A stretch of DNA of 64,000 nucleotides from a bacterium (GCA_020444265.1 JAHLLH010000002.1:233033-297032), one strand, 5' to 3'. Positions 8,092 through 17,343 are shown, numbered from the stretch's first letter. Translations and numbers: made by a program. The notes: generated from the sequence alone by a model not told the origin.

Positions 8092-10353
8092 ATGAACGCC
8101 ATCCGACGGACCCCCATCCTCCTTTCATTGTCCCTTGCTTTGCTTACTCTCCTTGCTGTTGGCTGTGCGGATCAACCACTTGAGGTTGCTCCCGCTGATG
8201 AGACCCTGCTGCAGGACATGGCCACGTTCCGTCGCGGGGAGGTGGGGCATGGATTGCTGGTCTCACACAGCGGCTTGGTGGCTTCCCTGCCGGTTCGTGA
8301 CTTCGGAGAAGCCCCGCTCGCGGTTCCTGCACGTGGCCTTTTCTACGGACCCTATCGCTTGCTGGATGGTTGGAGTTGGGATGCCGGGCAGACCGGGCAG
8401 ACGGACCCCGGTGCGCTCGCTCAGCAGCGTCCAGACCGGATTGAACGTCCCTTGCCCGGGATCGGTACAGAACGAGTGATCCTCGACCCCGATTCCGCCT
8501 GTGGGGTCATTCTCCTGCCTTCAGGACCGGGTAGCCTGGTTCGGTTCATTCCCGCCATCGACTTGCGTCCAATTGCCGAACCATCCGCAAACGCCACAGT
8601 CTCCTGGTCCGAGCTGGACAAGGCGCTGATCGCATCACTGCCCAACGAGGAGATTGTGCTGGCGCTGGTGTCCAATGGTGGGTTTGCGGAAGGGCGAGAG
8701 GAGAAGCGGATCGAATACGCCACTTCCTGGGGACCGCTTGAAGCGGTCGCGAGTGTCCTCGAGCCGGGGCTTTTCTCCTTCCCGAAAGCGAAGGGAGCGG
8801 CCATTGGCCTGGGGGTTGCAACCTCCCGGCAAGATGCCGTACGTCTCGCACGACATGCGCTTGATCAGCGGAGCACCATTGAACGACGGGCCAAACAACG
8901 TGCGTTCGAGACACTTGACAGGGTCGCGGTACGGAGCAATGACTCCCTTTTTACCGCTGCGGCAGCATGGGATATCTGGTGGACAACCGACGGGTTACTC
9001 GTCGGGCCGGAGGGAAACCGTCACCGTTTGTCGCGTGCCCCACTACCCTATGCGGGTGATCCTGTTGCGGACACCAACACCCTGCCAGCCCTGTTAGCAA
9101 TCCACCCATCGGACCTCGACCCGGCACGGCAGCTTTTTGCCGCGCTGGACGAACCATTTGCGGAGAACGATCTCGAGGGCTATGCCTATGCCCTCGCACA
9201 GCTTCTGTCCGACCGGATGCTCGCGAGTTGGTTGTCTACTGATTCTGCCCTGGTCGAACACGCTCGTCTGCTGGCGACCTACAGCCCCGATTTGACGGTG
9301 GACCCCGACTCGACTGTCTACGACTTACTCACCCGCTGGGATATTGATCTGCGTGATGCTGGTTTCAGCCATCCCGCCCTTGCCACCCAGTCCGGTCTCG
9401 CGTCGCTGCTGCTTGAGGCGATGGAAGATTTGACGACGTTGGCTCGGCGCAACGACCTTGAGACGGACGAGTTCCAGTTTCTCACCCAAATCATCGCCAC
9501 TAGCGCACGCCCTGACCCGAACTTTCCCGCCTACATCCTGCTGAAACCGCCGGAAAGCTGGGATGCGGAGACGGTGGAGGAATACCGCGATGCCTCCACC
9601 CACCCGCGCCTTTCACTTCCCTGGTATGAACGCCATTCTCCCCTGCACGCGAGACGGGGGGATGATGAGCTCGCAAAATTGGCGATGCGCATCTGGACCG
9701 CAGAGCATGGGCTGCGTTTCCATGCCGAAGATGGATTCCGTCCACTCGCTTTCAACTCCAGCCGTTGGCTCGCCTGGCATCAGCTTAACCGGTCGGGCAG
9801 CGCGATCAGCCGTCAACAAGTGGATGCGCTTTTCCGTGGTGAATATTGGAGTTGGCTCTACGAGGACCCGATCCGCCAGGTGACTCTGCCAGGCGGGGCG
9901 GTGGTCGATCAAGAGGTGGCGGCACGTCGGCTGAACGTCCGACTGCGTGACCTGATCGGCCTCGAATGGAAGGGCGGCTTTTCACGTCCTCGCTCGCATG
10001 AGGGCGACCGAGGTAGCCCGGTGGTCACCGGATTCAGTCTGAAACCGGCCCAACCGCTTGAGTTCTGGAAGGGAAGAGCCGTAACCTTCGCCATTGGACA
10101 GGGCGATGCCCGTATCCAGGTCTACATGGAACCCTGGGAAGGGCTCTATCGTTTCTCCGTGTCCGACGACAGCCGTGACATGCAAGTCGACCTGATCGAC
10201 CTCCCGGTGGAGGGGACACGGTTGAGTGGCAGTTTTGCGGTGCAGTCGGGACGGGTGATCGAGATAACCCGGGAGTTGACCGGGCCGGGTTTGCGAAGCC
10301 TGATGATCAACGGGGTTGAACTGATGAATGCTTCGAGGCAGATGATACGATGA
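8092..10353 (+). CDS. Large lipoprotein, possible (alpha/alpha)6-barrel glycosidase-like
   Basis: 753 residues with a lipoprotein signal ending LLAVGCADQ (Cys about residue 25). No family motif is certain. An N-terminal beta-rich part (about 40-230) and a helical middle (about 250-600) resemble the layout of glycogen-debranching/trehalase-like proteins, and the stretch RNSNDSLFTAAAAWDIWWTT-like (RSNDSLFTAAAAWDIWW) sits where those enzymes have their first barrel helices. The closest support is context: its stop overlaps the start of a ROK sugar kinase (ATGA). A role in glycan or sugar handling at the cell envelope is inference; the catalytic residues cannot be assigned. Confidence 0.6.
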   Translation: MNAIRRTPILLSLSLALLTLLAVGCADQPLEVAPADETLLQDMATFRRGEVGHGLLVSHSGLVASLPVRDFGEAPLAVPARGLFYGPYRLLDGWSWDAGQTGQTDPGALAQQRPDRIERPLPGIGTERVILDPDSACGVILLPSGPGSLVRFIPAIDLRPIAEPSANATVSWSELDKALIASLPNEEIVLALVSNGGFAEGREEKRIEYATSWGPLEAVASVLEPGLFSFPKAKGAAIGLGVATSRQDAVRLARHALDQRSTIERRAKQRAFETLDRVAVRSNDSLFTAAAAWDIWWTTDGLLVGPEGNRHRLSRAPLPYAGDPVADTNTLPALLAIHPSDLDPARQLFAALDEPFAENDLEGYAYALAQLLSDRMLASWLSTDSALVEHARLLATYSPDLTVDPDSTVYDLLTRWDIDLRDAGFSHPALATQSGLASLLLEAMEDLTTLARRNDLETDEFQFLTQIIATSARPDPNFPAYILLKPPESWDAETVEEYRDASTHPRLSLPWYERHSPLHARRGDDELAKLAMRIWTAEHGLRFHAEDGFRPLAFNSSRWLAWHQLNRSGSAISRQQVDALFRGEYWSWLYEDPIRQVTLPGGAVVDQEVAARRLNVRLRDLIGLEWKGGFSRPRSHEGDRGSPVVTGFSLKPAQPLEFWKGRAVTFAIGQGDARIQVYMEPWEGLYRFSVSDDSRDMQVDLIDLPVEGTRLSGSFAVQSGRVIEITRELTGPGLRSLMINGVELMNASRQMIR

Positions 10354-11312
10354 ACAAGCAACCTCCCCTCGCGCTTGGCATCGACCTGGGCGGCTCCTCG
10401 ATCAAGTGGGGAGTCGTTCAGCCAGATGGGACCATCCTCCAGGATGGACGTGTCCCGCTTCCGGATCGTAAACCGGGGACGGTAGCTGATGCGTTGGCAC
10501 GTGTGGTCGAAACCGCGACCGGATCGGGTGAGACAACGCTTGTGGCGGTTGGGATCGGCTCGCCGGGGTTGATCGACAAGACTCGTCGCATCGTCCGGAC
10601 CTCACCGAACTTTCCCGGCTGGCAGGATGAGCCCCTCGCCGGAATGGTCGAGGAACTGATCGGAAGCAAGATCCCGGTCGTGCTCGAGAACGATGCCAAC
10701 CTGCTCGTCTACTCCGAGACACGGTGGGGTGGGGCGGTCGGGCTGAAAAACGTGGTTGTCCTCACCCTCGGTACCGGTGTTGGTGGCGGGGTGCTGGTGG
10801 ATGGCCACCCGGTCCGTGGCTCGGGCGGAGGTGGCGCCGAACTGGGACACATCCCGATCGACATTCATGGCCCACGTTGTGGTTGCGGTGCGACCGGTTG
10901 TTTTGAGGTGTTTTGCAACATTACCGGCACGATGCGCGAAGCCTCCTCGGTCTACGGGGTCGCCAAATCCCCTGTTGACCCAGAAGCACTCGCCGAGGCG
11001 GCTCGTCAAGGCGATGACCGAGCCATTGAGACCTGGAAGCGAGTGGGTCAGTATTTAGGCGCCGGGGTGGCGGGTTTGATCAACATCTTCAACCCGGAAG
11101 CGGTGTTGGTCGGTGGCGGGTTGGCCAATGCGGGGGACTTTCTCTTCGAGCCGGCACGTGAAACAGCCAAGGCTCGCTGCTATGCTCCGAATTGGGCGGA
11201 AACCTTCTTTGGTCAAGCGAAGTTAAAGGAACGGTCCGGGTTGCTGGGCGCGGCGGCTCTCGCTTTCGAGCGGGTGGGGGTAGAGACTGCATCCAGCCTG
11301 CATAGCGAGTAG
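10350..11312 (+). CDS. ROK family sugar kinase (glucokinase-like)
   Basis: 320 residues. The ATP-binding phosphate-1 motif GIDLGGSSIKWG is at residues 10-21; the phosphate-2 region LGTGVGGGVL follows; the catalytic Asp is in VLENDANLL; and the ROK zinc signature ELGHIPID...CGCGATGCFE is complete with its His and Cys ligands. The enzyme would phosphorylate glucose or a related hexose in the cytoplasm. Its ATG overlaps the preceding lipoprotein stop by four bases, so the two are translationally coupled. It has no DNA-binding domain, so it is an enzyme rather than a ROK repressor. Confidence 0.93.
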   Translation: MNKQPPLALGIDLGGSSIKWGVVQPDGTILQDGRVPLPDRKPGTVADALARVVETATGSGETTLVAVGIGSPGLIDKTRRIVRTSPNFPGWQDEPLAGMVEELIGSKIPVVLENDANLLVYSETRWGGAVGLKNVVVLTLGTGVGGGVLVDGHPVRGSGGGGAELGHIPIDIHGPRCGCGATGCFEVFCNITGTMREASSVYGVAKSPVDPEALAEAARQGDDRAIETWKRVGQYLGAGVAGLINIFNPEAVLVGGGLANAGDFLFEPARETAKARCYAPNWAETFFGQAKLKERSGLLGAAALAFERVGVETASSLHSE

Positions 11313-11387
11313 GGTTCAGCTTGCACGGTGACAGTGCTCCGGTTACATTCAGTGCATCAAACGATACGACTCAGGGAGTAAATACGC

Positions 11388-11807
11388 ATGAAGCGGTTCG
11401 TGACGGTTGCAGGGGGGATCCTGCTGGTAGCCATCCTGGTTATCACAGGTTGTTCGAACAAGCCGAGCGAGGAAGAACTTTTCAGCAAGGCAAAGGCTGC
11501 ACAGGAGTCGCGTGATTTCACGGGCGCTGTCGATGCCTACAAGCTGGTTGTGGCGAATTATCCCGACGGGGACCGTGCCGACGAGGCGCAGTTCATGGTG
11601 GGCTTCCTCTACGCCAATGACATTGGCGACACCACCGCCGCTCGTACTGCCTACGAGGTCTACCTCGAGAAGTATGCTGCTCGCAGCGACAGCGGGATGG
11701 TCCTCTCGGCAAAGTGGGAACTTTCCAACCTCGGCAAGGATGTCGATCAGATCGAAGAGATCATGAATTTTGCCGGTGGCGAAAGCGACAGCGAAGCTGC
11801 CGAGTAG
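11388..11807 (+). CDS. TPR lipoprotein (BamD/YbgF-like)
   Basis: 139 residues. The signal ends VITGCSN (lipobox Cys about residue 22), giving an outer- or inner-membrane-anchored periplasmic protein. Residues 28-125 form about two to three tetratricopeptide helices (FSKAKAAQESRDFTGAVDAY and a following ADEAQFMVGFLYAND repeat), the pattern of BamD and CpoB tails. The acidic C terminus (GGESDSEAAE) is unstructured. It follows the ROK kinase by 75 bp with GGGAG upstream of the ATG, so it may have its own translation start but share the transcript. Its binding partner is unknown. Confidence 0.85.
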   Translation: MKRFVTVAGGILLVAILVITGCSNKPSEEELFSKAKAAQESRDFTGAVDAYKLVVANYPDGDRADEAQFMVGFLYANDIGDTTAARTAYEVYLEKYAARSDSGMVLSAKWELSNLGKDVDQIEEIMNFAGGESDSEAAE

Positions 11808-11832
11808 GCTTGATTCGATACGACAGTTTTAC

Positions 11833-12048
11833 GGGTGGCCCGTCTTGCTTGCAAGTCGGGTTTACTCATAGGTGGATGTGCGTCAGGTCTCCGGACCTGA
11901 CGCAACCGTCCCCACCTGGCTGCAGCGTGGTGGTGTTGTGTGGGTGCTATCGATGTAGCGACCGGGGTTTCAAACCCTGACGTTCCTTCCATAAGGTGTC
12001 AGGGGCCCTTGGGCCCCTTCTTTTGTTGCCGGGTTTGGAAAACCCGGC
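11833..12048. repeat. Cluster of three hairpin repeats and a terminator
   Basis: Contains, in order, a GGGTGGCCCG...CGGGTTTACTC hairpin (11833-11867), a CGTCAGGTCTCCGGACCTGACG palindrome-type repeat (11881-11902), a GGGGCCC-TT-GGGCCCC stem followed by TTCTTTT (12002-12024, likely terminator of the TPR lipoprotein), and a GCCGGGTTT...AAACCCGGC hairpin (12028-12048). Each type recurs elsewhere in the window. Confidence 0.7.
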
Positions 12049-12061
12049 CTACATCTGATAT

Positions 12062-12087
12062 CAAAACCGCCCGGTTTCCCGGGCGGT
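12062..12087 (-). terminator. Rho-independent terminator of qmoC-like gene
   Basis: On the minus strand ACCGCCCGG-GAAA-CCGGGCGGT is followed by TTTTG, immediately after the stop at 12118. Confidence 0.8.
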
Positions 12088-12117
12088 GTTGTGTCGAACA
12101 GGCCACGTGACGTGGGA

Positions 12118-13305
12118 TCAGGCGGCAGACGAATCTGATTCAGCAGCCACAGGCGCAGCTACCACCAGTCCCTGGCCAAGAATACGTTTATGCGAACGTG
12201 CCCAGACCATCGCAAGGGTGCGGTAGAGCATGTGCGCAAACTTCGAGTAGGGCATGTACCACAGAATGAAGAAGACAAAGACAATATGGATGAAGTAGGT
12301 CGGGTAGGCAATTTCGCCGATGCCCGCCCAGCGGAACAACCAGCTCATCATGCCGGTCAGGCCGACGAGGAAAACCATCCAGAGGAACAAACGGTCCGCG
12401 TAGCCATTGGCCCCGACATTATCCGCGTTGATCGCGCGACGGATCAGCATCATGGTTGAGCCGACGAGGATCATGATCCCGGAGACCGCACCGAGGATTT
12501 TGATCGGGTTGGGCAGGTCGATGGGGCCGTGCATACCCATCAGCAGACGAACCAGGGCGAGGCCAGCAGTCGCCGCCGCACCGATGAAGCCGTACATCAC
12601 CAGCAAGTGAGCGACCTGTCTCGGTTTGTTTTGTCCACACTGGGAGAATCGTTTGTGCCCCGCAATCTCCAAGATGGTCTGGATCAGGGAAGGAATGAAC
12701 CCGGGACCGCCTTCCAGCGCAGCATCGTGGTTCAGTCCTTTCCAGAAACGATACAAGCCGACCCCGGCGATCAAGAAAATGAGGATGTTGCCGCCGATGA
12801 AGAGCATCTCGACAATGCCGGAGGGCACAAACTCGGTCAGCATCACTTCATCACTGTTGAAGAAGTAGGCCAGGTCATGCCCGTTGGCCGACATGTTGAT
12901 CCCAACCAGCGCACCGACAATCAGGATCGGTACCAGCAGAAGCAGAGGCAGCATCGCCGGATTGGCGAGGGCACGCCCCATAAAACGCGGGTAAGTGAAG
13001 CTGGCGTAGACGTAGTCACGGACCGCAGCGAGGACATCGCCGGGGCGTGCGTCGCGCGGGCAACGTGTCGAGCAGTCGTTGCACTGGTGGCAGAGCCAGA
13101 CATCCGGGTCGCTCAGCAGGCGATCTTTCATGCCCCACTGGGCCCAGATCATCTCTTTACGCGGAAAGGGCCGATCGGCGGGCGAGAGCTCGCACACCGT
13201 GCTGCACGTCGCGCACTGGTAACACTTTTTCAGGGTGTCGCCACCGGCGGCACGCACGTGTTGGATGAATTCGAGGTCGGGTTCGACCACGAGACGGTCA
13301 GACAT
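12118..13305 (-). CDS. qmoC: QmoC-like Fe-S/cytochrome b protein (HdrC-HdrE fusion)
   Basis: 395 residues from the ATG at 13305. The cytoplasmic N-terminal part (about 1-100) has two Cys clusters, CYQCATCSTVCE and CHQCNDCSTRCP, for two [4Fe-4S] centres as in HdrC. The rest holds about six membrane segments of the NarI/HdrE cytochrome b type with His residues spaced for haem ligation (HFIHIVF-type region, YFIHIVFVF). This architecture is that of QmoC, which passes electrons between the quinone pool and soluble HdrA-like flavoproteins. No qmoA or qmoB is next to it here, so its partner is elsewhere or different. It is a single-gene unit with its own terminator. Confidence 0.8.
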   Translation of the reverse strand: MSDRLVVEPDLEFIQHVRAAGGDTLKKCYQCATCSTVCELSPADRPFPRKEMIWAQWGMKDRLLSDPDVWLCHQCNDCSTRCPRDARPGDVLAAVRDYVYASFTYPRFMGRALANPAMLPLLLLVPILIVGALVGINMSANGHDLAYFFNSDEVMLTEFVPSGIVEMLFIGGNILIFLIAGVGLYRFWKGLNHDAALEGGPGFIPSLIQTILEIAGHKRFSQCGQNKPRQVAHLLVMYGFIGAAATAGLALVRLLMGMHGPIDLPNPIKILGAVSGIMILVGSTMMLIRRAINADNVGANGYADRLFLWMVFLVGLTGMMSWLFRWAGIGEIAYPTYFIHIVFVFFILWYMPYSKFAHMLYRTLAMVWARSHKRILGQGLVVAAPVAAESDSSAA

Positions 13306-13568
13306 TGCATCCCCCCTACTGCAATACCGTTCCCCGCTGCCTGTTGCTAATGTGCACAAAGTATCGGGGAATCTTGCGAAATATAGTGCAATCTCCTCCC
13401 CAACTCCAAACCGGAGCCCCTATTTGTCGCCGGTGAGATTGACCCTTTGGAGGTCGATTTAAGAGACAATTAGAGAGATAAGCAACAACCGCCCCTTCTT
13501 CCGGCAAGCGCTTTGCACAACCATCTAGCACACGATAGACATTGCTCAATTCTGATACAGGACGCCAG

Positions 13569-14015
13569 ATGCATATTCTTGAAACCGAACAGCTTGTTCC
13601 ACGTCCCATCAAAGAGGTTTTCGCCTTCTTTTCGAAGCCGGAGAACCTGGCTGAAATCACCCCAGCCTCGATGGGCTTTCGCACCTTGACCCCTTCGCCG
13701 ATCCAGATGAAAGAGGGAGCGTTGATTGATTATACCATCCGTCTCGGCGGCCTCCCACTCCATTGGCGCACGATGATCAGCGATTATACCCCCCCGTTCC
13801 GCTTTGTCGATGAGCAACTGGCCGGGCCCTACACCTTCTGGCATCACACCCACACCTTCGAGGAGGTCGAGGGCGGCACCATGATCCGGGATACGGTACG
13901 CTACCTGCTGCCCTTCGGCCCGCTGGGGAAGCTGGTCCACGCTCTCTTTGTCCGTCGCCAGATCGAGTCGATCTTTACGCATCGTCAAAGAGTTATCAGA
14001 AAGCAGTTTGGGTGA
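13569..14015 (+). CDS. SRPBCC (START/Bet v1-fold) family protein
   Basis: 148 residues from ATG 13569; starts upstream lie in poor context. The pattern TEQLVPRPIKEVFAFFSKPENLAEITPA at the N terminus and FVDEQLAGPYTFWHHTHTFE in the middle is typical of the CoxG/YndB-like SRPBCC group that binds hydrophobic ligands in a helix-grip fold. The C-terminal helix ends in basic residues (HRQRVIRKQFG). Members with FWHHTHTFE often accompany NAD-dependent epimerases or photolyase-like genes, but none is here. The ligand is unknown. Confidence 0.85.
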   Translation: MHILETEQLVPRPIKEVFAFFSKPENLAEITPASMGFRTLTPSPIQMKEGALIDYTIRLGGLPLHWRTMISDYTPPFRFVDEQLAGPYTFWHHTHTFEEVEGGTMIRDTVRYLLPFGPLGKLVHALFVRRQIESIFTHRQRVIRKQFG

Positions 14016-14339
14016 GGATTGTTGAAGGTGCCCCGGCTTGTCTCGCCGAGTCGGGTATTTGTGTGTTCAGTGTAGGCCGGACTTGTCTGCCTGGGGCTGA
14101 TTCTTGAATCCGGCGAGGTCCGGCGAAAGCTGGACGTTCCTTTTTTGATGTGCCAGATCATCGGACCCGACAGAACCCATTTGCCATAGCCGGACGAATG
14201 CAACCATGGCATGCGATGCAACCCACGTCCCCCGTCGAGAACGGAATCGAAACGGCTAGGCTCTCCCCTCTTCTTTCCTGACCCCTTCCTTGTTATTATG
14301 AGAGTGTCGGAACGGTTTCGATTGGTGTGGGATACAACA
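14016..14339. other. Intergenic region upstream of a T9SS cargo gene
   Basis: 324 bp without a supportable gene. It holds fragments of the palindromic repeats (GTAGGCCGGACTTG; GAATCCGGCGAGGTCCGG) and, near the downstream gene, TTGTTATTATGAGAG, whose TATTAT could be a -10 element. Confidence 0.4.
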
Positions 14340-14357
14340 ATGAACGGGGAAAACAAG

Positions 14358-16097
14358 ATGAAACCGACGTTGATTTTGATGGCGATGATTCTGTTTTTCA
14401 CATCAGTCGCCAGTGCGACGGTGGTGAACTCATGGGATGCACCCAATGAAATCTGGGGACTCACCTCCGATGGCACCTACCTCTGGGCAGGGCAGGATGA
14501 TGACCCAAGCGGCATTGCCCAATTGCTGAAGCTCAACCCGGACGATGGCTCGATTATTGAGCAATTCGCGATGCCCGGCCAGGAATTGCGCGGGATCGGC
14601 TGGGATGGCACGACATTATGGGTTTATTCCTACCGGACCGGAACCACCAACATCGACTCGATCTTCCAGGTGGATCCGGCGGACGGGACGATTCTCGCCT
14701 CCCTCCAGACACCCTTCACCAGCAACAACTATGTCGGTGGGATGACCTTCTTCGATGGTTACCTCTGGATCACACGGTACTACCCGGATGATCCGACCGA
14801 AATCCACAAGGTCGACCCCTCAACCGGCGCATCGGTGGCGACCATCACCTCGCCGCACCCCCAACCGGAAGGTATCACCCACGATGCCACCACCCTGTGG
14901 ATGGTCGGGGACTACTTCGGGGGGGCTGAAAGCATCCTCTACCAGCTGAACCCGACCACTGGCGAGGTGCTGCACCAGGAATACCCGCTCGGCGAGGGAG
15001 TGGTGGATACTCGCACTTATGACCTCACCTATGATGGCAACCACTTTTTCCTCGTCACCAAACGTGACAACAACTACGCCCTCCGTTCGGTCTACGAGCT
15101 CCAGATCGGTGAAGAAGGCGACCCGGTCATCGAGGTGACCGGCACCCCCATCGATTTTGGTGAGGTGACCCTCGGCAACAGCACCGAGGCTATCTGTACG
15201 GTGACCAATAGCGGGACCGCAAACCTGGTCTTCATGGCTTCAACAACAAGCCCCTTTGTGGTGGAAGCAGGTCCCTATACCGTGATTCCCGGGGTCGACA
15301 TTCCCCTTGCCATCGAATTCAGCCCGGAAAGTGCGGGTGAATTTTCGGAGACGGTGACCCTGGCAAGCAATGATCCGGTCACCCCGGAAGTGACCTTTAC
15401 CGTCACCGGGACGGGAATCGAACCGCCCACCCCCGAGGTGGAGTTTGATCCGGAGGCGATTGTGGTCGGCTGGGGTCTCATCCCGACGTTCTGGGATGAG
15501 GTTTATGGAGTGCAGGTTGACAATGTGGGCGATACACCGGCGACGCTTGTTGTCGACTCCCTGGTTTTTGAAGGTGAGTTGCTGTCCGAGGATTATTATA
15601 CGCCAGACCTGCCGGAGACCCTCATGCCGAATGAAAACGGCTGGCTGACGTTTGATCTCGAAGATGGGTTTTATGACTGGATTGAGGAAAATGATCTGTG
15701 GATGTCTCAAATCGCTGGAACTCTCTACCTGAGCTTCGAAGAGAACCCCCAAGCTCAGGTGCAGCTACCCTGTACAGGAGGTTACGTGAATGTTAATGAG
15801 CAGGGGGTAGCATCACCCTTGACCTATCAGCTCGCCGACCCCTATCCGAATCCGTTTAATACCGGTCTTCGAATCGAATACGCCCTGCCGAGGGCGGGGG
15901 ACGTGACCATTCAGGTGGTGGATGTGCTGGGACGTCACGTACGGACCTTGCAGCAGCTTCACCGGGCCGCCGGTTCCCATGAGGTCTTCTGGAATGGGTT
16001 GAATGATGGTCTGCAACCAGTCTCCAGCGGCACCTACTTCATTCAGATGAATGCGGGCGAGTTTAATGCGGTGAAACGGGTGCAGTTTATGAAGTGA
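14358..16097 (+). CDS. T9SS-sorted secreted protein with beta-propeller and ASH domains
   Basis: 579 residues from the ATG at 14358, chosen because GGGGA lies seven bases upstream; an ATG at 14340 is possible. A signal peptide ends SVASA. Residues about 25-265 contain repeated short blades (GLTSDGTYLWAGQ, GIGWDGTTLWVYS, GMTFFDGYLWITR, GITHDATTLWMVG), a glutamine-cyclotransferase-like propeller. An ASH-type immunoglobulin-like domain follows (IDFGEVTLGNSTEAICTVTN), then a second beta domain. The last 80 residues are a T9SS type A sorting domain: YPNPFNTGLRIEYALPRAG ... SSGTYFIQM ... VKRVQFMK. It would be exported to the periplasm, then across the outer membrane. Target unknown. Confidence 0.88.
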   Translation: MKPTLILMAMILFFTSVASATVVNSWDAPNEIWGLTSDGTYLWAGQDDDPSGIAQLLKLNPDDGSIIEQFAMPGQELRGIGWDGTTLWVYSYRTGTTNIDSIFQVDPADGTILASLQTPFTSNNYVGGMTFFDGYLWITRYYPDDPTEIHKVDPSTGASVATITSPHPQPEGITHDATTLWMVGDYFGGAESILYQLNPTTGEVLHQEYPLGEGVVDTRTYDLTYDGNHFFLVTKRDNNYALRSVYELQIGEEGDPVIEVTGTPIDFGEVTLGNSTEAICTVTNSGTANLVFMASTTSPFVVEAGPYTVIPGVDIPLAIEFSPESAGEFSETVTLASNDPVTPEVTFTVTGTGIEPPTPEVEFDPEAIVVGWGLIPTFWDEVYGVQVDNVGDTPATLVVDSLVFEGELLSEDYYTPDLPETLMPNENGWLTFDLEDGFYDWIEENDLWMSQIAGTLYLSFEENPQAQVQLPCTGGYVNVNEQGVASPLTYQLADPYPNPFNTGLRIEYALPRAGDVTIQVVDVLGRHVRTLQQLHRAAGSHEVFWNGLNDGLQPVSSGTYFIQMNAGEFNAVKRVQFMK

Positions 16098-16107
16098 TTG
16101 GATGATC

Positions 16108-16302
16108 TGGCCCGGGCCTGCGGCCCGGGTCTATCCAGTTTTCACACCTTCTGGTGGGTGGCCCGATCCGGCAATTGCCGGATCGGGTTTATTCATGGGA
16201 AAAAAAACGTCAGGTCTGAGGACCTGACGCAACCATTGTAACTGTATTAGACCTGACGCAACCGTATACGCTGGATGACACAACCGTATACGCTGGATGA
16301 CA
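16108..16302. repeat. Hairpin repeats and a 22-bp perfect tandem duplication
   Basis: TGGCCCGGGCCTGCGGCCCG-type hairpin at 16108-16136, GGTGGCCCGATCCGGCAATT-type hairpin at 16155-16194, and CGTCAGGTCTGAGGACCTGACG-type palindrome at 16208-16229. A 22-bp unit containing CCGTATACGCTGGATGAC is repeated exactly twice, at 16259-16280 and 16281-16302. Confidence 0.8.
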
Positions 16303-16308
16303 CAACCT

Positions 16309-17190
16309 CTACCAATAACTCTCCATGTGCAGGGTTCCCGGGCTGTTGGGACGGTGCAGGGTGAAGCCGAGATCGGTGTACTGGGTCTGGACCGACTGGA
16401 TCATCTCTGGGTTGCCGCAGAGGTAGAGGTGCGTGTCTTTTTCGGGATCGGGACGGAATCCCGCGACCTCTTCAAATCGGTCCGGCTCGAGAAGCTTCTG
16501 CACCCGTACAGTCTCTCCCTCCCACACCGTTTGCTCACGTTTCCGGGTCACGGTCGGCAGGTAGAGGAAGCTGCTGTCCCGTTCCATCAGCGCGTTGAGT
16601 TCCTCACGGTAGGCGAGATCCTCGACATAACGAACCGTATGCAGCAGGACGAGACGGTTCCATCGTCCAGTACCGGCGAAGTGACGCAGCATGGCCATGT
16701 AGGGGGCAATGCCGGTACCGCTGGAGACGAGGATGATGTTGGCGTCACGTGGGACATCGGTCAGGGTGAAACGACCTCGGACGCGCGGCTGGACATGCAG
16801 ACGGTCCCCTTCTTCTAGACGCCAGAGGACAGGAGTAAATCGTCCACGCGGCACGAGATTGATGAGGAACTCGAGACGGTCCAGCCGAAGCGGGCTGCTG
16901 GCGATTGAATAGGAGCGTCGTGTCAGCTCCGCCTGTTCCATTGGCAGGCTGGTCAGAGAGACCGGTGCATCGGTGGTCGCGGTCTGCATCGCGATGTCGG
17001 CATACTGTCCCGGCTCGAAAGTAGGCAGGCTCCAGTTGTTGAGGCGGACGGTGAGGACCGCCAATCCCTCATTCAGATCCTGACGTTTTTCGATCCAGGC
17101 GTTGAGTGGCACCCCTCGTCCCGTATACCCCGGTCCATACGCATCCTTCTTGACCGTGCTGAACGAGGCTGGTTGGTAGTTAAACGGCAT
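16309..17190 (-). CDS. fpr: Ferredoxin/flavodoxin-NADP reductase
   Basis: 293 residues. FAD-binding RRSYSIASSP (about 118-127), the second flavin/NADP loop region FTPVLWRLEEGDRL, the NADP-binding GTGIAPYMAM and LYLCGNPEM mark an FPR-type reductase. The C terminus ends HMESYW, with the terminal aromatic residue that stacks on the flavin in bacterial FPRs. It shuttles electrons between NADP(H) and ferredoxin or flavodoxin. An N-terminal extension of about 28 residues precedes the barrel. A second, shorter paralogue is at 42367. It is transcribed alone, facing the T9SS gene. Confidence 0.92.
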   Translation of the reverse strand: MPFNYQPASFSTVKKDAYGPGYTGRGVPLNAWIEKRQDLNEGLAVLTVRLNNWSLPTFEPGQYADIAMQTATTDAPVSLTSLPMEQAELTRRSYSIASSPLRLDRLEFLINLVPRGRFTPVLWRLEEGDRLHVQPRVRGRFTLTDVPRDANIILVSSGTGIAPYMAMLRHFAGTGRWNRLVLLHTVRYVEDLAYREELNALMERDSSFLYLPTVTRKREQTVWEGETVRVQKLLEPDRFEEVAGFRPDPEKDTHLYLCGNPEMIQSVQTQYTDLGFTLHRPNSPGTLHMESYW

Positions 17191-17343
17191 AATCCATCGT
17201 CAATCGAGTAAACCCACGTGGTTGTCTGTCGGGGCGAAGATGTTAGCTTCCCCGAACACACTCAATATAGGGTTGGATGCAGGATTGGTCGAGGGGTTGT
17301 GTGGACGTGACGAGCAGGGAGAGATGGCGTGGAGTGGGAGTGT

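Noticed and set aside
12529..13350. 273-residue plus-strand frame opposite the QmoC-like gene
   Set aside because: It is the shadow of a gene with conserved Cys and membrane segments; the antisense frame has no family pattern, and the same holds for long antisense frames at 17842-18723, 20250-21095, 26824-27762, 28505-29911 and 44418-45482.
14211..14357. N-terminal extension of the T9SS propeller protein upstream of 14358
   Set aside because: The extension would put about 49 arginine/proline-rich residues before the signal peptide, which would block export.
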